Assembly: GCA_020086605.1 (NCBI GenBank)
Contig: JACBWW010000017.1
Coordinates: forward strand, 11,863,534 to 11,927,533
Reading direction: 5' to 3'
DNA length: 64,000 bases
Source: Lanius collurio
Taxonomy: Eukaryota; Chordata; Aves; Passeriformes; Laniidae
Positions within the stretch are counted from its first letter, which is position 1; each line of letters opens with the position of its first letter. Below are positions 51,481-61,128 of the stretch, one piece after another. The translations under genes were made by a program, and so were the position numbers. A model generated the notes under the pieces. That model ran no database searches. It was not told the origin of the DNA and saw only the letters and a list, made by a program, of their open reading frames with translations.

Positions 51481-52381
51481 CTTTGAAGTCAGCCAGACTC
51501 ATGCCTGTATCTGATGAGACCTCCTGAAGCATCAGGCTTTGAAGAAGTTCTAACTAAGCCAAAGGCACAGGCAGCTGGTGAGTCCTGTGTCTGCAGGAGA
51601 GCAGCCCTGTCTGGGCAGGGGATTTGCACCCCCATGGGAGCATGGATGGTCCCATGCAGCCTGTGCCAAGGTACAGATGCCATTTTTCCTTTCCCAGGGG
51701 ATATATAGAGCTCTGTCAGGCAGGTGTGTGCCACTCAGCCATGATGAGTTCATGTTTCTGGAAGTGCATTTCAATGCCACCTGGAGCAGAGCACAGGGAC
51801 CAGGGGCTGGCATCGGCTGCTGCATCCTTTTATTTAGACCAGAGGCTCCTGCTTGGCACCACTCTGCATTGGGCCAGCCAGCACCAAACTCTTGATGCAT
51901 TTGCAAGCACTAGCACAGGCAGTGCAAAAGGCTTGCAAAAGACATAATTGCACCTCTTGCCTGAAAGTGATTTTTTTTCTGGCCTACAACAACACTCCTT
52001 CACGCACTGTAAATATTTTGGGGATGACATTGGCTTCAGCAGCATATAATGGCAATGGCACTGAACCTTGTTACTGGGAAATTATCTATGCTGACAATCA
52101 TACTTTGACTTTGCCTTGAATTTTATTCTCTGCAAATGCCTTGGCATTTCTTTAGCAGAGTCAGGATTTTTTCTAGTCACAACGGTCTGTTTCATCCATG
52201 TCCTTATCTATTAAGAACAGTGCTTTATTGTGGAAGGATTGTTGGGGCTTGTCTGAACTCAAGTAATTTTGATGTAGAGGTTAAAGGCAGCACTTTGGTT
52301 TATATTTGAAGGGGATTTTCAGATATAACTTCTGAAAGGAAGTTCATACACAGTCTGTTTTACCTGGCAAACTGATATAAC
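51481..52381 (+). other. Region with coding-like open frames, not resolved
   Basis: The plus-strand frame ending at TGA 52,117-52,119 is open from at least 51,853 (88 codons). Its last part reads like a secreted or extracellular domain, with paired cysteines (CTSC) and sequons NNT, NGT and NHT. Just upstream, 51,489-51,572 is open and followed by a donor GTGAGT. I could not find a strong acceptor for the first segment or connect the two. They are either exons of the same unidentified plus-strand gene or chance frames. Confidence 0.18.
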
Positions 52382-52472
52382 TTATTACTATTATTATTTT
52401 TCCTCTTCTTTTTCTTCTTCTTTTCCTTCTTCTTTTTCTTCTTCTTTATTATTGTTATTGTTATTATTATGT
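52382..52472. repeat. TTA/TTC pyrimidine-rich microsatellite
   Basis: TTA units, then about 55 bp of CTT/TTC units, then TTA/TTG units. The pure polypyrimidine core could adopt triplex (H-DNA) structure. It accounts for the Lys-rich frame on the opposite strand, which is not a gene. Confidence 0.9.
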
Positions 52473-53539
52473 TATAATTTCCTTCAATTACTATAATTTT
52501 GTAACTTTCTTCAATTGAAGTTATGCAGCTGAAAATCTTGATATAAGAAGTTAGGAATAATTGCAGATACACACATAGAGACATATGCAGGCATGTATAC
52601 ACTACCAGACACACGCATAATCTTTATTTTCAATTCACACTGTTTCCTCATACTGAAAATGTAGTGAAAAAAATACTTATAATATGAATTATCTTGAACT
52701 ATTGACACCCTCACATTCTCAATTGATTAATGGATCAAGTTTTTTCTGAACGAAGTTTTTAATTTCTTCAACTGCCTTCATGCCTAAGAAAATTACTGAA
52801 TGTGCTTTACGGTGGCTGTTCCTGACACCTAAATTTCACATTCAAGAGAATACTGGAAATGCTATTATCTTAGAAGCATATTTGAATTTACTTGTGGATG
52901 GGCAACAGAGAAAATAATGTTAGATATAAATTTGTTCCTATTTATAAGGAAATTTAGTAATTTTGTAGACCGAATGTTTATCTATGTTTATCCAGAATTA
53001 ACTGTATCAAACCTGTTAATACCACATGAGAAGTGGCAGGATGTCCTCCTACAGTTTTTTTCCCCCCTAATAGAAAATGAAGATAAATATTTCGGGAATT
53101 TTTCCATTTCTGATGAGTGAAAAAAACCCAGAAAGCTAATTTGCAAATAAGGAAACATATTTCCAATTTGTTTTTTGTTTTGGATTTTTTTTCCATTTTC
53201 TTTTTCCCCCTCTACTTTGGTGACAAATAACGGCACTGGAAAAGATGATCAAAGAAAAGCATTAAAACAGGCCACGTTTTTGGGTTTGCCCCAACCACAG
53301 CATCCCACCCTTCCATTTACACCAGCTCTGAATGTGGCCCCTGGCACTAACCAGGAAAGCCTTTGTGTATACCCTCCTATCAACATCTGTAAACATTAAA
53401 AGCTTTCTAGGCTACTCAGGGGTTAAAACTGTTCCAGTAAGTGTCCTTAATAAGGAATTCAGACGGTTTCTGTTTGGTTTTAATTATGACAGCCTTTCAT
53501 ATAGGTTGGAGGGGCTCCTGACTCTGTCCTGTTGAGACA
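52473..53539. other. AT-rich sequence, no gene recognised
   Basis: AT-rich single-copy DNA with short frames only. A splice-like 5' context at 52,966 precedes a short open stretch, but no donor supports it. Confidence 0.4.
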
Positions 53540-53810
53540 TTAAAGGTCCCTTTGTTTAAAAGTTCAGAGCCAGATCTGAGATCGCCTGTAGTTCACCTTT
53601 AGGATATGGAAAAGTGCTGAGACGTGGCAGGGTTTGATGCCGGTAGCCCCAGCGGTGGGAGCTGCGGCACAAGGCGCTGTCAGCGTGCGCTCCCTGCCGC
53701 AGCCTCCGCGCTCCGGCGGCGATGCTATCAGCATTCCTTGCTGGAGCCTGTCTGAGTGATGGCTGATTAATGAACTGGGGCTACAGCTATCTGTGAGAAA
53801 GAAGAACTGC
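53540..53810. promoter_or_regulatory. Candidate regulatory element with CpG cluster
   Basis: A CpG-containing core at about 53,620-53,725 is bordered by AT-rich blocks holding motif-like cores: CCCTTTGTTT (SOX/TCF-like, 53,551), GATGCTATCAGCATTCC (about 53,720) and GGCTGATTAATGAACTG (homeobox-like, about 53,760). Such dense, mixed motif content in otherwise bland DNA suggests an enhancer or conserved non-coding element. There is no direct evidence of conservation. Confidence 0.28.
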
Positions 53811-54224
53811 TTATTTCACCCATGTCACGGCCCTAATTGGGAAAGTCTGGTTCGCTCCATGTACAGGCACCAGATACCCAAAAAGACTTTTTCCAAGATT
53901 GCTGCAGTTTCCACAAATCTCTCCCCTGTAACACTCCTCTCCCCGGGAAATACAACAAACAACCCTGGAATTTCTTTCCGAGGTAGAGAGAGAGGAAGGA
54001 CTAACACGACCCTTCTCCTTAATAACTTTCATGAAATGAAACACAAAACACAAACTTGTTTCACAAGGACTTTGACATTGAAAGTCTCATGCACTATTTC
54101 ATCTGGAAAAATAACAATCTTGCAAGAAAATAAAACAGAGCTCTCTGTTCTGATGCCTGGGGACCCCGTAATTTCTGTCTTTATATGAAATGTCTGCCAG
54201 CTTATTTACTTACTTTTTGCTTAG

Positions 54225-54494
54225 CTGGTACAGGAAAATCAAAATAAAAGGCTGAACATCACTAGCCAAGACAATCAGCTTGTGGCTGCAACCCACATTG
54301 TTCCCCTCCAAGTGCACCAGTATAGGTGCTGGAGCTTCCACATTCCCACTCCAGCCACTGTTCAGTTCACTACAGAGTTTGTCAGTGAAAGAACAAGTCT
54401 CTCAAGAAACTTGCTGGATTTGCTGATGTTACTTCCTAATTTCTCTTGGCAACCAATTATTTTCTCATTCATGTTACACTTGGCAGACACTTAG
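54225..54494 (+). CDS. Weak candidate terminal exon, unidentified
   Basis: Open for 89 codons after an excellent acceptor (TTACTTACTTTTTGCTTAG) and ending at a TAG stop. The translation includes a sequon near the start (NIT), a His/Trp/Tyr-rich middle and a hydrophobic C-terminal stretch. It would serve as a last coding exon of a plus-strand gene. No AATAAA signal follows within the next few hundred bases that I could assign to it. No family is recognised. Confidence 0.2.
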   Translation: MVQENQNKRLNITSQDNQLVAATHIVPLQVHQYRCWSFHIPTPATVQFTTEFVSERTSLSRNLLDLLMLLPNFSWQPIIFSFMLHLADT

Positions 54495-57400
54495 GGTTTT
54501 CCAGATGGTAGATATGGCCTCTAGTTTGCCTGAGAGAAAATATCACTGAAATATAAGGCAGCAGAAGTTCAAATCTGAAATCTGAACATAGCATTAAATC
54601 TGTACTGACATTTAATGTCTCTGCCATATGTGCCCTGCTGCCAGAGCGAAACATTTGGGGTATTTCAGTTATGTAGAAGATAAAATTGTTCATGGCTGCA
54701 TCTTCCTGGACATTTGGTTCTCTAGAAGGTCTCCTAACTAATAATTCTCACACCAGTGATTTATGAGCTGCAGATGCTGCAAATTGTGCTTGTCTGAAGG
54801 GCAGTATTACATCAGAGTGTCAAAAAGACATTGAAAGCTCTGGAGGAGTCTTCAGCTAAAATGTCAACTGCATTGACTGTGATAGCAAGTCTCACAGGAA
54901 ATGTAAGATTTCTGCCATGTGGGTGAGTCAGGACATAGGTATGCTGCCTCATCCTCTAATCTTCTGCCAAATCAATAAGTTCTTCTCAATAACAGGATTC
55001 TCAACTGCAGTATAGGGAGATACCGTGGGAGGCTTAATGTAAGCTGAGGAGAGCCTTGGCTTTGTGAAACCTCCATTAGCCCAGAGCCACCTGCAGTGTA
55101 TGGCAGGAGCCCTGCCATTTGTGCAGGCACTGGGCCAGCCTGACTCCTAGTTCCCAAATTTCCTTCTTCAAAGGAAAATCTGAGTAGGTCATGTACTTTA
55201 AGAAAAATATCTGCTTTACTAGGAAACTGTATTTTGCCAAGATGAGTATGTCTGATGAGCTCACCTTGGTGTGCTGTGCCACAGTATCTGAGACTGAATG
55301 AAAATCCCTGTGTCTGGCTATGTGCTTGTTTCATCCTGTCATCCTTTAATGTAATGGCTGGCAGTTCAAAGGAAACCTTTGAACCTCAAGTCTGTACATT
55401 CTCAAATCACCTGCATTGGACCAATTTCTGGGGGTTCCTCACAGATCCCAGAAGCAAATGAGGGACATGATGTTAACCTCCCCCCAGATTCTGGCATGGT
55501 GATGGGCTTTGGAAAGTTAAAATAATGTCAATAATATTTCTAGATACATTGAGACACAGCAGCACCTGAGGATTAGGGACCTCCAGCCTCAGGGGCAAGG
55601 TTTTTTCTTCTGCCATAGTCACCCACCCGCAGCTGATCCTTCTCTGCAGGGGATGCTCCAAGGATCTTGGGGGCACTGGTTTTCTGGTTGCCTTGCATGC
55701 ATGCAATTTTTGCAGAATCTGCTTCCAGAGACCTCATTTCCCTCCCCTGGGGCTGTGTCAAAAACTCCAAGCACTTGGAGAACCAGAAGAGTACTGTGAC
55801 AAAACATCAAACAGGCAAAAAAGATGCAAGTTACCTCAGTCCCTGTGCCCACTTCAGCTGACTTGGCTGCAAAATGCTCCCATTAGGTGCACGAAACCTT
55901 CTTCTATTACTCAGTCCACTGCTGCACAGAAGCCATAAATAGTTTTCAAAGAAGGTGAGGGTATCTCCATAGCCTCAGGCAAGGTAGCTGGACCTAAGAG
56001 ATGATTCAAGAGGTGCAAAGTTGTGATGATGTGCAAACTGCAGGACCCTGCTGCTGCTTCCTCAAATGCAATGCTGGGGTAGCTCAGGTATTGTTATTAC
56101 TTACAGCACTCTCATTTCCCATCATGTTTGTTTTGCATTTGAATAGAGTCTGAATAAGGGAAAGAGGGCTAGACTCAGTATTTTCATAAGGAGAGGAGGA
56201 AAGGGGTGAATTCATCCCTGATTTATACCTTGTGCACCTCTGCACATTGTATGCTGCATATAACTCAGCAGGGATTAGCTCTTCCAAAGAGGCAACCTGC
56301 AGAATAAAGTTAAGCATCTGGATATGTGTAGCAACAAGAGCTTCATTACATACAAGGAAACGCCAGAGCAACTTGGATACACTTTGTGCTGAGCCCAATG
56401 CTTGCCTTGCTTAGCTCTGTGTTTGAAGTCTGTGCATAGCCTATGCTTCAGCCAGTTCCACCAATCCTCCCACTCCTTCCCAGTCACTGTCATTGGGTGG
56501 CAGGCTTCATGCAGCCAAAGTGCACACATTTCATCTGCTGTGGGCAGCCTGGTTTAGAGATTTCTGTTGTTGGACCTTCTCAGGGGGACTTTTAAGGAAC
56601 TGTATTAACAAAGCATATGGAGTCAGATTAGGTAAATCCAGCCTTCCTTTGAATCCACCTCCTAGAACTTCAGCAGCATTTCGGAAGTACTCTTCCTAAT
56701 GGTGCCAGGGGGACAGCTGGAGGAGGCCTCACAGTGTCCACTTTTCAGTCTGATCTCAATGAACCTTTGTGGTTCCATCAAAGCCAATGTGAGAACATTT
56801 CCTCTGAAGTCATTCGTGTAAACAGCCCAAAGACAAACTCAGAGCATTCAGCTTTGTTCCACAGGACAGGGACAGTAGCCTGACTGTTGATTTATTTAAA
56901 AGAAGAAAAACAAAAAAAATGTTGCCAGGAAGTTGCACGACTATCAGGAAACATCACTAAAGGGACTATGTTAAGCAGAATACACAAAGCCAGCAAACAA
57001 ATCCACTACTCTATAAAGTAACACTTTATATTTGTAATTCTGACAGCATATTTTACTATTCTGTTGGGGATGTCAATTCATCTTCAAATTAATTTTTACC
57101 TTTTAAAAGCACTTTTCAGCAAAGAGTATTTCTTTAGGACACATTGTAGAAAATGGCTGTAATATTTCCATGTTTATATGTTCCCATTTTGTCATTAACA
57201 TTTTTCCCACTGTACCATGCCCAGAAATGCATGCCAGGAGTTCAGAATTTATTTCTGTATCATCTCTACTAATCAGCTGGTGTTCTGTGATACAGTGGAA
57301 AAGTCCAGGAATGTTAAGCTGAAGCACTTTTATACAAGCCTGCCGAGTCTTCCCATAACATTTGCTCTCCTCAAGTCTCTGGCTCCAGAGATTTCCTGCC

Positions 57401-57745
57401 CTCAAGTCTCTTTTCTGCCCTCAAAGAGGGCAGGTGGGAAAAATGTCTGGCAATGCCAGAAACATGGGCATTATTCAGAGCAGGATGGAAAATGGGAACC
57501 AAAATTCATTAATACTCTATTCAGCAAAGAGCACGTCCATTCATGGTCAAGAGTTCTATATAGAATAGAAGGGTCATTCTGGGCTTTTTTGCTGGTGGGG
57601 GGAGTCCCTCCAATTAGGGTACTTTCTGTGAAGGGAAAATGACCCTTGTAAAAACCTCACTTTCAAATGAGAACATGGGAGGAGTGAAAATGTTTAACAC
57701 TAATGCTTAGCACTACCTTGCATTACCCCTTATTTTCACTGTTCT
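54495..57745. other. No gene recognised
   Basis: Single-copy sequence with short unconnected frames, the longest about 120 codons (54,972-55,334 minus). None has a recognisable domain. Confidence 0.4.
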
Positions 57746-57806
57746 GTACCCCAATTTGCACAGCACCCCAGTTTGTACAACACCCCAGTTTGTACAGCAC
57801 CCCAGG
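57746..57806 (+). repeat. 17-bp tandem minisatellite, about 3.5 copies
   Basis: Successive CACCCCAGTTTGTACAA units with small changes. Array length may vary between individuals. Confidence 0.85.
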
Positions 57807-58889
57807 CTCCAACAGTGAGTGAGAGCCTGGCTTTGTCCTCATGCAGCTCAGCTCAGGGCTGGTGACACCAGCCTTCTGTGGCAGCTGATCGCCTTCCCCT
57901 CACCTGGGGAGCTTTTGGATCATATGTAATCTGTGACCCTATAAACTCTACAGAAAAGAAGGGTAGAATTCCCTCTCACCCACCCTCATTTGTCTGTGCT
58001 TTGCCTCATCACTTGAAGAGTTTATTGGGGTCGAGCTTGGTGAAACACCTTGCTACACATTTTCTGCACTCAGAAAAGCAGACATAAGCTTAACTAGACC
58101 CTGGAACTTTGCTATATCAGGATCTTTTTGGTAGGTATTTCAGTCCAGTGCCCACCCACCACTAATTGACTCTAAGGAGGAAACTGAAACCAAGAACTGG
58201 AGAAAGATCCTGTTTCAATGTCTGATACAAGGTTACACGTCACTGAGCTTCTATAAACAGGATTCAGTCTACACCACCATAAACCAGTTCAAACTATTCA
58301 TTTGAGAACAGAATATTTAATTTCATTAAAAACTGGAACTGCAGTTTCAAAGTTCTAATTCCTGTAAGATAATAAAAGCAGTGAGTCAAGAATGGACTTC
58401 TTTTATTTAAAATGAGATGTATCAATAGAATAAAAATCTTGGTGGCATAAGTGATAAGAAAGTGTGCACAGTAGTTTAGTACTTGAAATATTCACTAAAT
58501 AGAAATATTTCAGTATTGTATGGAATAATATTCCCTGTACTTTTGCCATTAATCCAGATACCTCTTATCTGCTGCTGATGCATATTTGGCCAAAGCCACG
58601 TTTCTTTAACACCTTGTTGAAACATTTTAATTAAATATAATTTCCAAATGGGGTCTATTATTCATTGTTTTGGCAATATTCTTCTTTACACACAGTCAGC
58701 ATTTTTTCTGTGTGAATACCACTCTGTCAGGGATGAGGGGCAATTATATGTAGACCAGTACCATATATCTTATGTAGTCCTTTTCCAAAAGACCACCAAA
58801 AAAATCTTGTTTCTTGCCTTCAGAAAGATTTAGCAGTTCCTTTCCACTACTCATATTGTCCCAAGTTCTTGGGACAGGCTGAGAGTGGC
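57807..58889. other. No gene recognised
   Basis: AT-rich single-copy sequence leading up to the LTR element insertion site. Confidence 0.4.
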
Positions 58890-58896
58890 TCCCCAT
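58890..58896. repeat. Target-site duplication, left copy
   Basis: TCCCCAT directly abuts the left LTR, which begins TGTTGTAG. The identical heptamer follows the right LTR at 61,422. The true duplication may be 6 or 7 bp. Confidence 0.8.
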
Positions 58897-58988
58897 TGTT
58901 GTAGTGAGGGAATCCTTACAGCAAGTATAAGACAGCAATGAACTTGGAAGGAAAGATGAAGCGATATTCTTTAGATGTTCAGGGATGA

Positions 58989-58994
58989 TTTATT
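58989..58994 (-). terminator. AATAAA polyadenylation signal in the 3' LTR
   Basis: The minus strand reads GGAATAAATCATC. The same signal is kept in the 5' LTR at 61,222-61,227. It lies downstream of the Y-box in transcription order, the expected place for the end of R. In short LTRs the same AT-rich block may also act as a weak TATA element. Confidence 0.65.
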
Positions 58995-59077
58995 CCTTCA
59001 GCTGCCTGACTGGAGTTCCCAGGCAGACCCCAGTCATGGGACCCTGCTCTCTTCCCTGGCCCGGGCACCCAAACCAC

Positions 59078-59085
59078 CCAATCAG
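59078..59085 (-). promoter_or_regulatory. Y-box (inverted CCAAT) in the 3' LTR
   Basis: The minus strand reads CTGATTGG, the core of the Y-box (CCAAT on the opposite strand). It sits about 110 bp into the LTR and upstream of AATAAA, a promoter-like position. The matching site in the 5' LTR (61,312-61,319) reads CTGGTTGG, one transition away. NF-Y is the classical binder of CCAAT, while Y-box proteins are named for this element, so either could act here. Function is inferred. Confidence 0.6.
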
Positions 59086-59192
59086 GAACAGGTATGGGGC
59101 ACACATGACATAGGGACAGGGATAGAGAAAGACCCGTACTCTGCAGCGTCCCTCCCCCCAGGATTTCAGGGGAGAGGCACCTCCACAATTCA

Positions 59193-59204
59193 CCCTTTCT
59201 TTTT
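59193..59204 (-). other. Polypurine tract
   Basis: The minus strand reads AAAAAGAAAGGG and directly abuts the 3' LTR. This is the usual primer site for plus-strand DNA synthesis, and it independently confirms the minus orientation of the element. Confidence 0.85.
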
Positions 59205-59457
59205 AAATAAAGAACATTGGAAACAATTGGATAAACAAAACAATTTCAAAGGAAAGGAAGGCACTATCTTGAGTCCCCAAATGTCCAAACAGATTTCCTC
59301 TGGAACATCAGAAGGGAGACAGGACTTAGCATACCTCAGATGGAAACTGAGTCAGGAGAGGGTTTTTTTCTTTTTGTGCCTGTTGGAATCTTAGAAAATT
59401 ACAGTTAATTTCTTCCTTCCCTCCTTTTCATCCCTCCCATCGGCATTGCAAAGGGGT

Positions 59458-59916
59458 TCATGGCAAATGGAAAAGCCTGGTTTTGTGACGGGAACGAGAA
59501 AGGGAAATTTGGGTTGGGCATATATGGGGGATAAAGGGGCATGGGATAAAGGGGAAGGTGGGATAGGAGAAAGGATAGGGATTATGGGGATATTGTCTAG
59601 CATATCTACTGCCTTTGAGAGGGACACCCCCAGGCCCTGTAACACATGCTGCCTGTGGGCCCTTTCTTCCCTGCACAACTTTAAATTCTACTCTGTCTCC
59701 TTCTTCTAAGCTTGGAACATCACTTTTGGGGTTATTTTTCACAATAGTAGATTTATGGACAAAAATACTTTCTCCAGTTTCGATTCTCAATAAGAAACCA
59801 TAATTTTTCTTTACATTATACCATTTTACAGTTCCAAAAACCCTAGATGCCATAACGTTTTCATTTTTCCAAGTTCCTTTGTTCTTGCTTTCACTTTCGG
59901 TTTTGCTTGCTCTCAC
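59458..59916 (-). CDS. Y-box (YBX-type) cold-shock domain protein captured by the LTR element
   Basis: An uninterrupted frame of 152 codons. The frame's first start-type codon is a GTG; the first ATG is codon 22 (59,851-59,853) in good context (G at -3 and +4), so the likely protein is 131 residues. By the 152-codon numbering the cold-shock domain spans about 24-106. It has TVKWYN (29-34), an RNP1-like NYGFLL (38-43), an RNP2-like SIFVHKS (50-56), KNNP (60-63), VEFKVV (76-81) and VTGPGGVP (92-99). This order and the TGPGG block are characteristic of vertebrate YBX1/2/3 rather than bacterial Csp or LIN28. The binding residues W32, F41, F52 and H54 are all present. Host YBX genes have introns within this domain, but this copy has none, so it came through a spliced RNA. 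The long basic/acidic C-terminal region of YBX1 is missing and replaced by a Pro/Tyr/Phe-rich tail of about 45 residues. Expected role: single-stranded DNA/RNA binding. An old pseudogene would be expected to have acquired stops, and none is seen. Confidence 0.88.
   Translation of the reverse strand: MRASKTESESKNKGTWKNENVMASRVFGTVKWYNVKKNYGFLLRIETGESIFVHKSTIVKNNPKSDVPSLEEGDRVEFKVVQGRKGPQAACVTGPGGVPLKGSRYARQYPHNPYPFSYPTFPFIPCPFIPHICPTQISLSRSRHKTRLFHLP
59526..59562 (+). other. G-quadruplex-forming repeat opposite the tail of the cold-shock ORF
   Basis: G runs of 5, 4, 3, 4 and 3 are spaced by loops of 3-5 bases, built from imperfect GGGATAAAGGGG units. It satisfies the simple rule of four runs of at least three G with loops of at most seven. 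It lies on the plus strand, the template for the ORF, and encodes its Pro/Tyr/Phe-rich tail on the other strand. It explains the tail as repeat expansion rather than a copy of the host C terminus. Confidence 0.6.
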
Positions 59917-60705
59917 GCTGGAGCTGCCGCTGTAGGGGTCTGAGCACTCCTGCTGCGTGGTTCTGGCTTCCCGGGGCTGCCTTTGGGGCTGCGCGGGCCA
60001 GGCTGCGCTGCTTCACTCTGCCAGCTCCTCTGCTGCCTCTGGCCACAGTCTGTGTGCTGCCACCTCTGCCAGGCTCCCACATGGCCACTGCTGCACCGCT
60101 GCTTGGCGCTGTGCTCGCTTCTCCTCTGGAGCTCCGTGCAGCTGCTCCACGCTTTCTGGGCTTTCGTGCAGCTGCACGGCCGCGCCCTGTAAGGTGTTCG
60201 CGTGTGCACGGCTTTGTACTGCCAGCGCTGCCACAGCTACTGCTGCTGTCGGCTGTGTCACTGCTGGCTGCTAGTGCGGTTGCCTTCTCGCTGCCCCCAC
60301 GCCGCTCTGGCTCTGCTCGGCGTGGCTCACTGTGGTCGCCATAGCAACTGCCACACTCGCCACCTCCTTTCTTGGTGCGAGGCTCAGACTGTCACTCGCC
60401 ACACAATGCGGGGCAGCCATCGCCAGGATGCACCTCTGCCACCACCGCCCTCGCCACTGCCTCAGGGCGAACACCACTGGGCCCGCGCCGCCGCACTGCT
60501 CCTGGCTCCACTCCTAGCCACTGCTCTCACTGCCGCCCCTGCTCCCGCCATGCCTGGCTCCGCTGGCTCTCCCATGCACGGGAGCTCCCTCGCCACCACC
60601 CACAGTGCACTCGGCGCCCATGGCCAGAGCCGCGTGGTCTCCGGGGTGGTAAAGGAGCCCGCTGCAAAGCGCGCGCTGCTCGACCACGTGTTCACTGCTG
60701 ATACA
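59917..60705 (-). other. GC-rich insert between Gag remnant and cold-shock ORF
   Basis: About 0.8 kb of strongly GC-rich, CTG/CAG-containing sequence, sharply unlike the AT-rich Gag part (60,706-61,019) and the cold-shock ORF. It is open in several frames on both strands, which reflects composition, and none has a recognisable domain. Possible origins are the GC-rich 5' end of a captured host transcript, unrelated captured DNA, or a structured RNA leader or internal ribosome entry region. A minus-strand acceptor-like CCCCTACAG ends at 59,930, just upstream of the cold-shock frame. Confidence 0.6.
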
Positions 60706-61019
60706 GCAGCAGGACACAGCCGATATTGCTCAACAGTCTCTGAAATCAGGTAATATTCATGGAAATAGTCTTGCATCGGCACATTTTTTGATTCAGAAAT
60801 TAACTGCGTCCAAACATTCTCCCAAAAGTCCTTGGTAAGAATCAAATCCCAAGAAATGTGGAGGAAGTTTTTAAACAGCCATGCCAAAAAGTGCCTTAGT
60901 TCTTTCCGAGCTTGAATTGAGCTAAAATCTACATATTGCTGTTCAAGAACCTTTTTAAGTTTAAGGTAAATGTCTCTTTGTGGTTTGGACAGCCATGAGT
61001 CCTTCCATGAGTCCTCCAT
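60462..61019 (-). pseudogene. Truncated retroviral Gag (matrix-like) ORF running into GC-rich sequence
   Basis: An ATG-initiated frame of 185 codons lying about 110 bp after the 5' LTR, where gag is expected. The first 105 or so residues are helical and Trp/Leu/Lys-rich, with a betaretrovirus-type matrix pattern (SKPQRDIYLKLKKVL near the start, then FLAWLF and SWDLILTKDFW). It then continues for about 80 residues into Ala/Arg/Pro-rich translation of the GC-rich insert. Capsid, nucleocapsid zinc knuckles and everything downstream are missing, so it cannot form particles. The retained 5' gag may matter as RNA-packaging sequence rather than protein. Assignment is by pattern, not alignment. Confidence 0.65.
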
Positions 61020-61070
61020 CGTTCAGAGATGGGACAGCAAAATGAAAGCAAGAAGAGATATCCAGAGATT

Positions 61071-61076
61071 ACTCAC
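61071..61076 (-). promoter_or_regulatory. Candidate splice donor in the element leader
   Basis: The minus strand reads TTTC|GTGAGTAA, a strong donor, about 52 bp upstream of the gag ATG. Together with the acceptor-like site at 59,930 it could join the leader to the cold-shock ORF and skip gag, as retroviruses do for env. This is inference from motifs. Confidence 0.4.
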
Positions 61077-61109
61077 GAAACACTGAATTATCTTCTCCAG
61101 GGGTTGTTT

Positions 61110-61126
61110 GCCCGCATTCTCCACCA
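61110..61126 (-). other. Primer-binding site fitting tRNA-Ala
   Basis: The minus strand reads TGGTGGAGAATGCGGGC, beginning two bases after the 5' LTR end. Its complement (...CGCATTCTCCACCA) matches from memory the 3' end of a vertebrate tRNA-Ala(AGC) isodecoder including the added CCA. Position and sequence together make this the minus-strand primer site. Confidence 0.72.
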
Positions 61127-61128
61127 TT

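Larger units (their letters stand above)
58897..59192 (-). repeat. 3' LTR of the element
   Basis: About 296 bp, aligning along its whole length with 61,129-61,421. On the minus strand it begins TGAATTGTGG, directly after the polypurine tract, and ends CTACAACA. It contains an inverted CCAAT/Y-box (59,078-59,085) and an AATAAA signal (58,989-58,994). Because integration copies one LTR from the other, the differences between the two arose after insertion. Confidence 0.9.

Noticed and set aside
59907..60753. Plus-strand frames of 145-183 codons inside the LTR element
   Set aside because: They are antisense to the element and caused by the GC-rich insert. The composition is Cys/Ala/His-rich with no domain.
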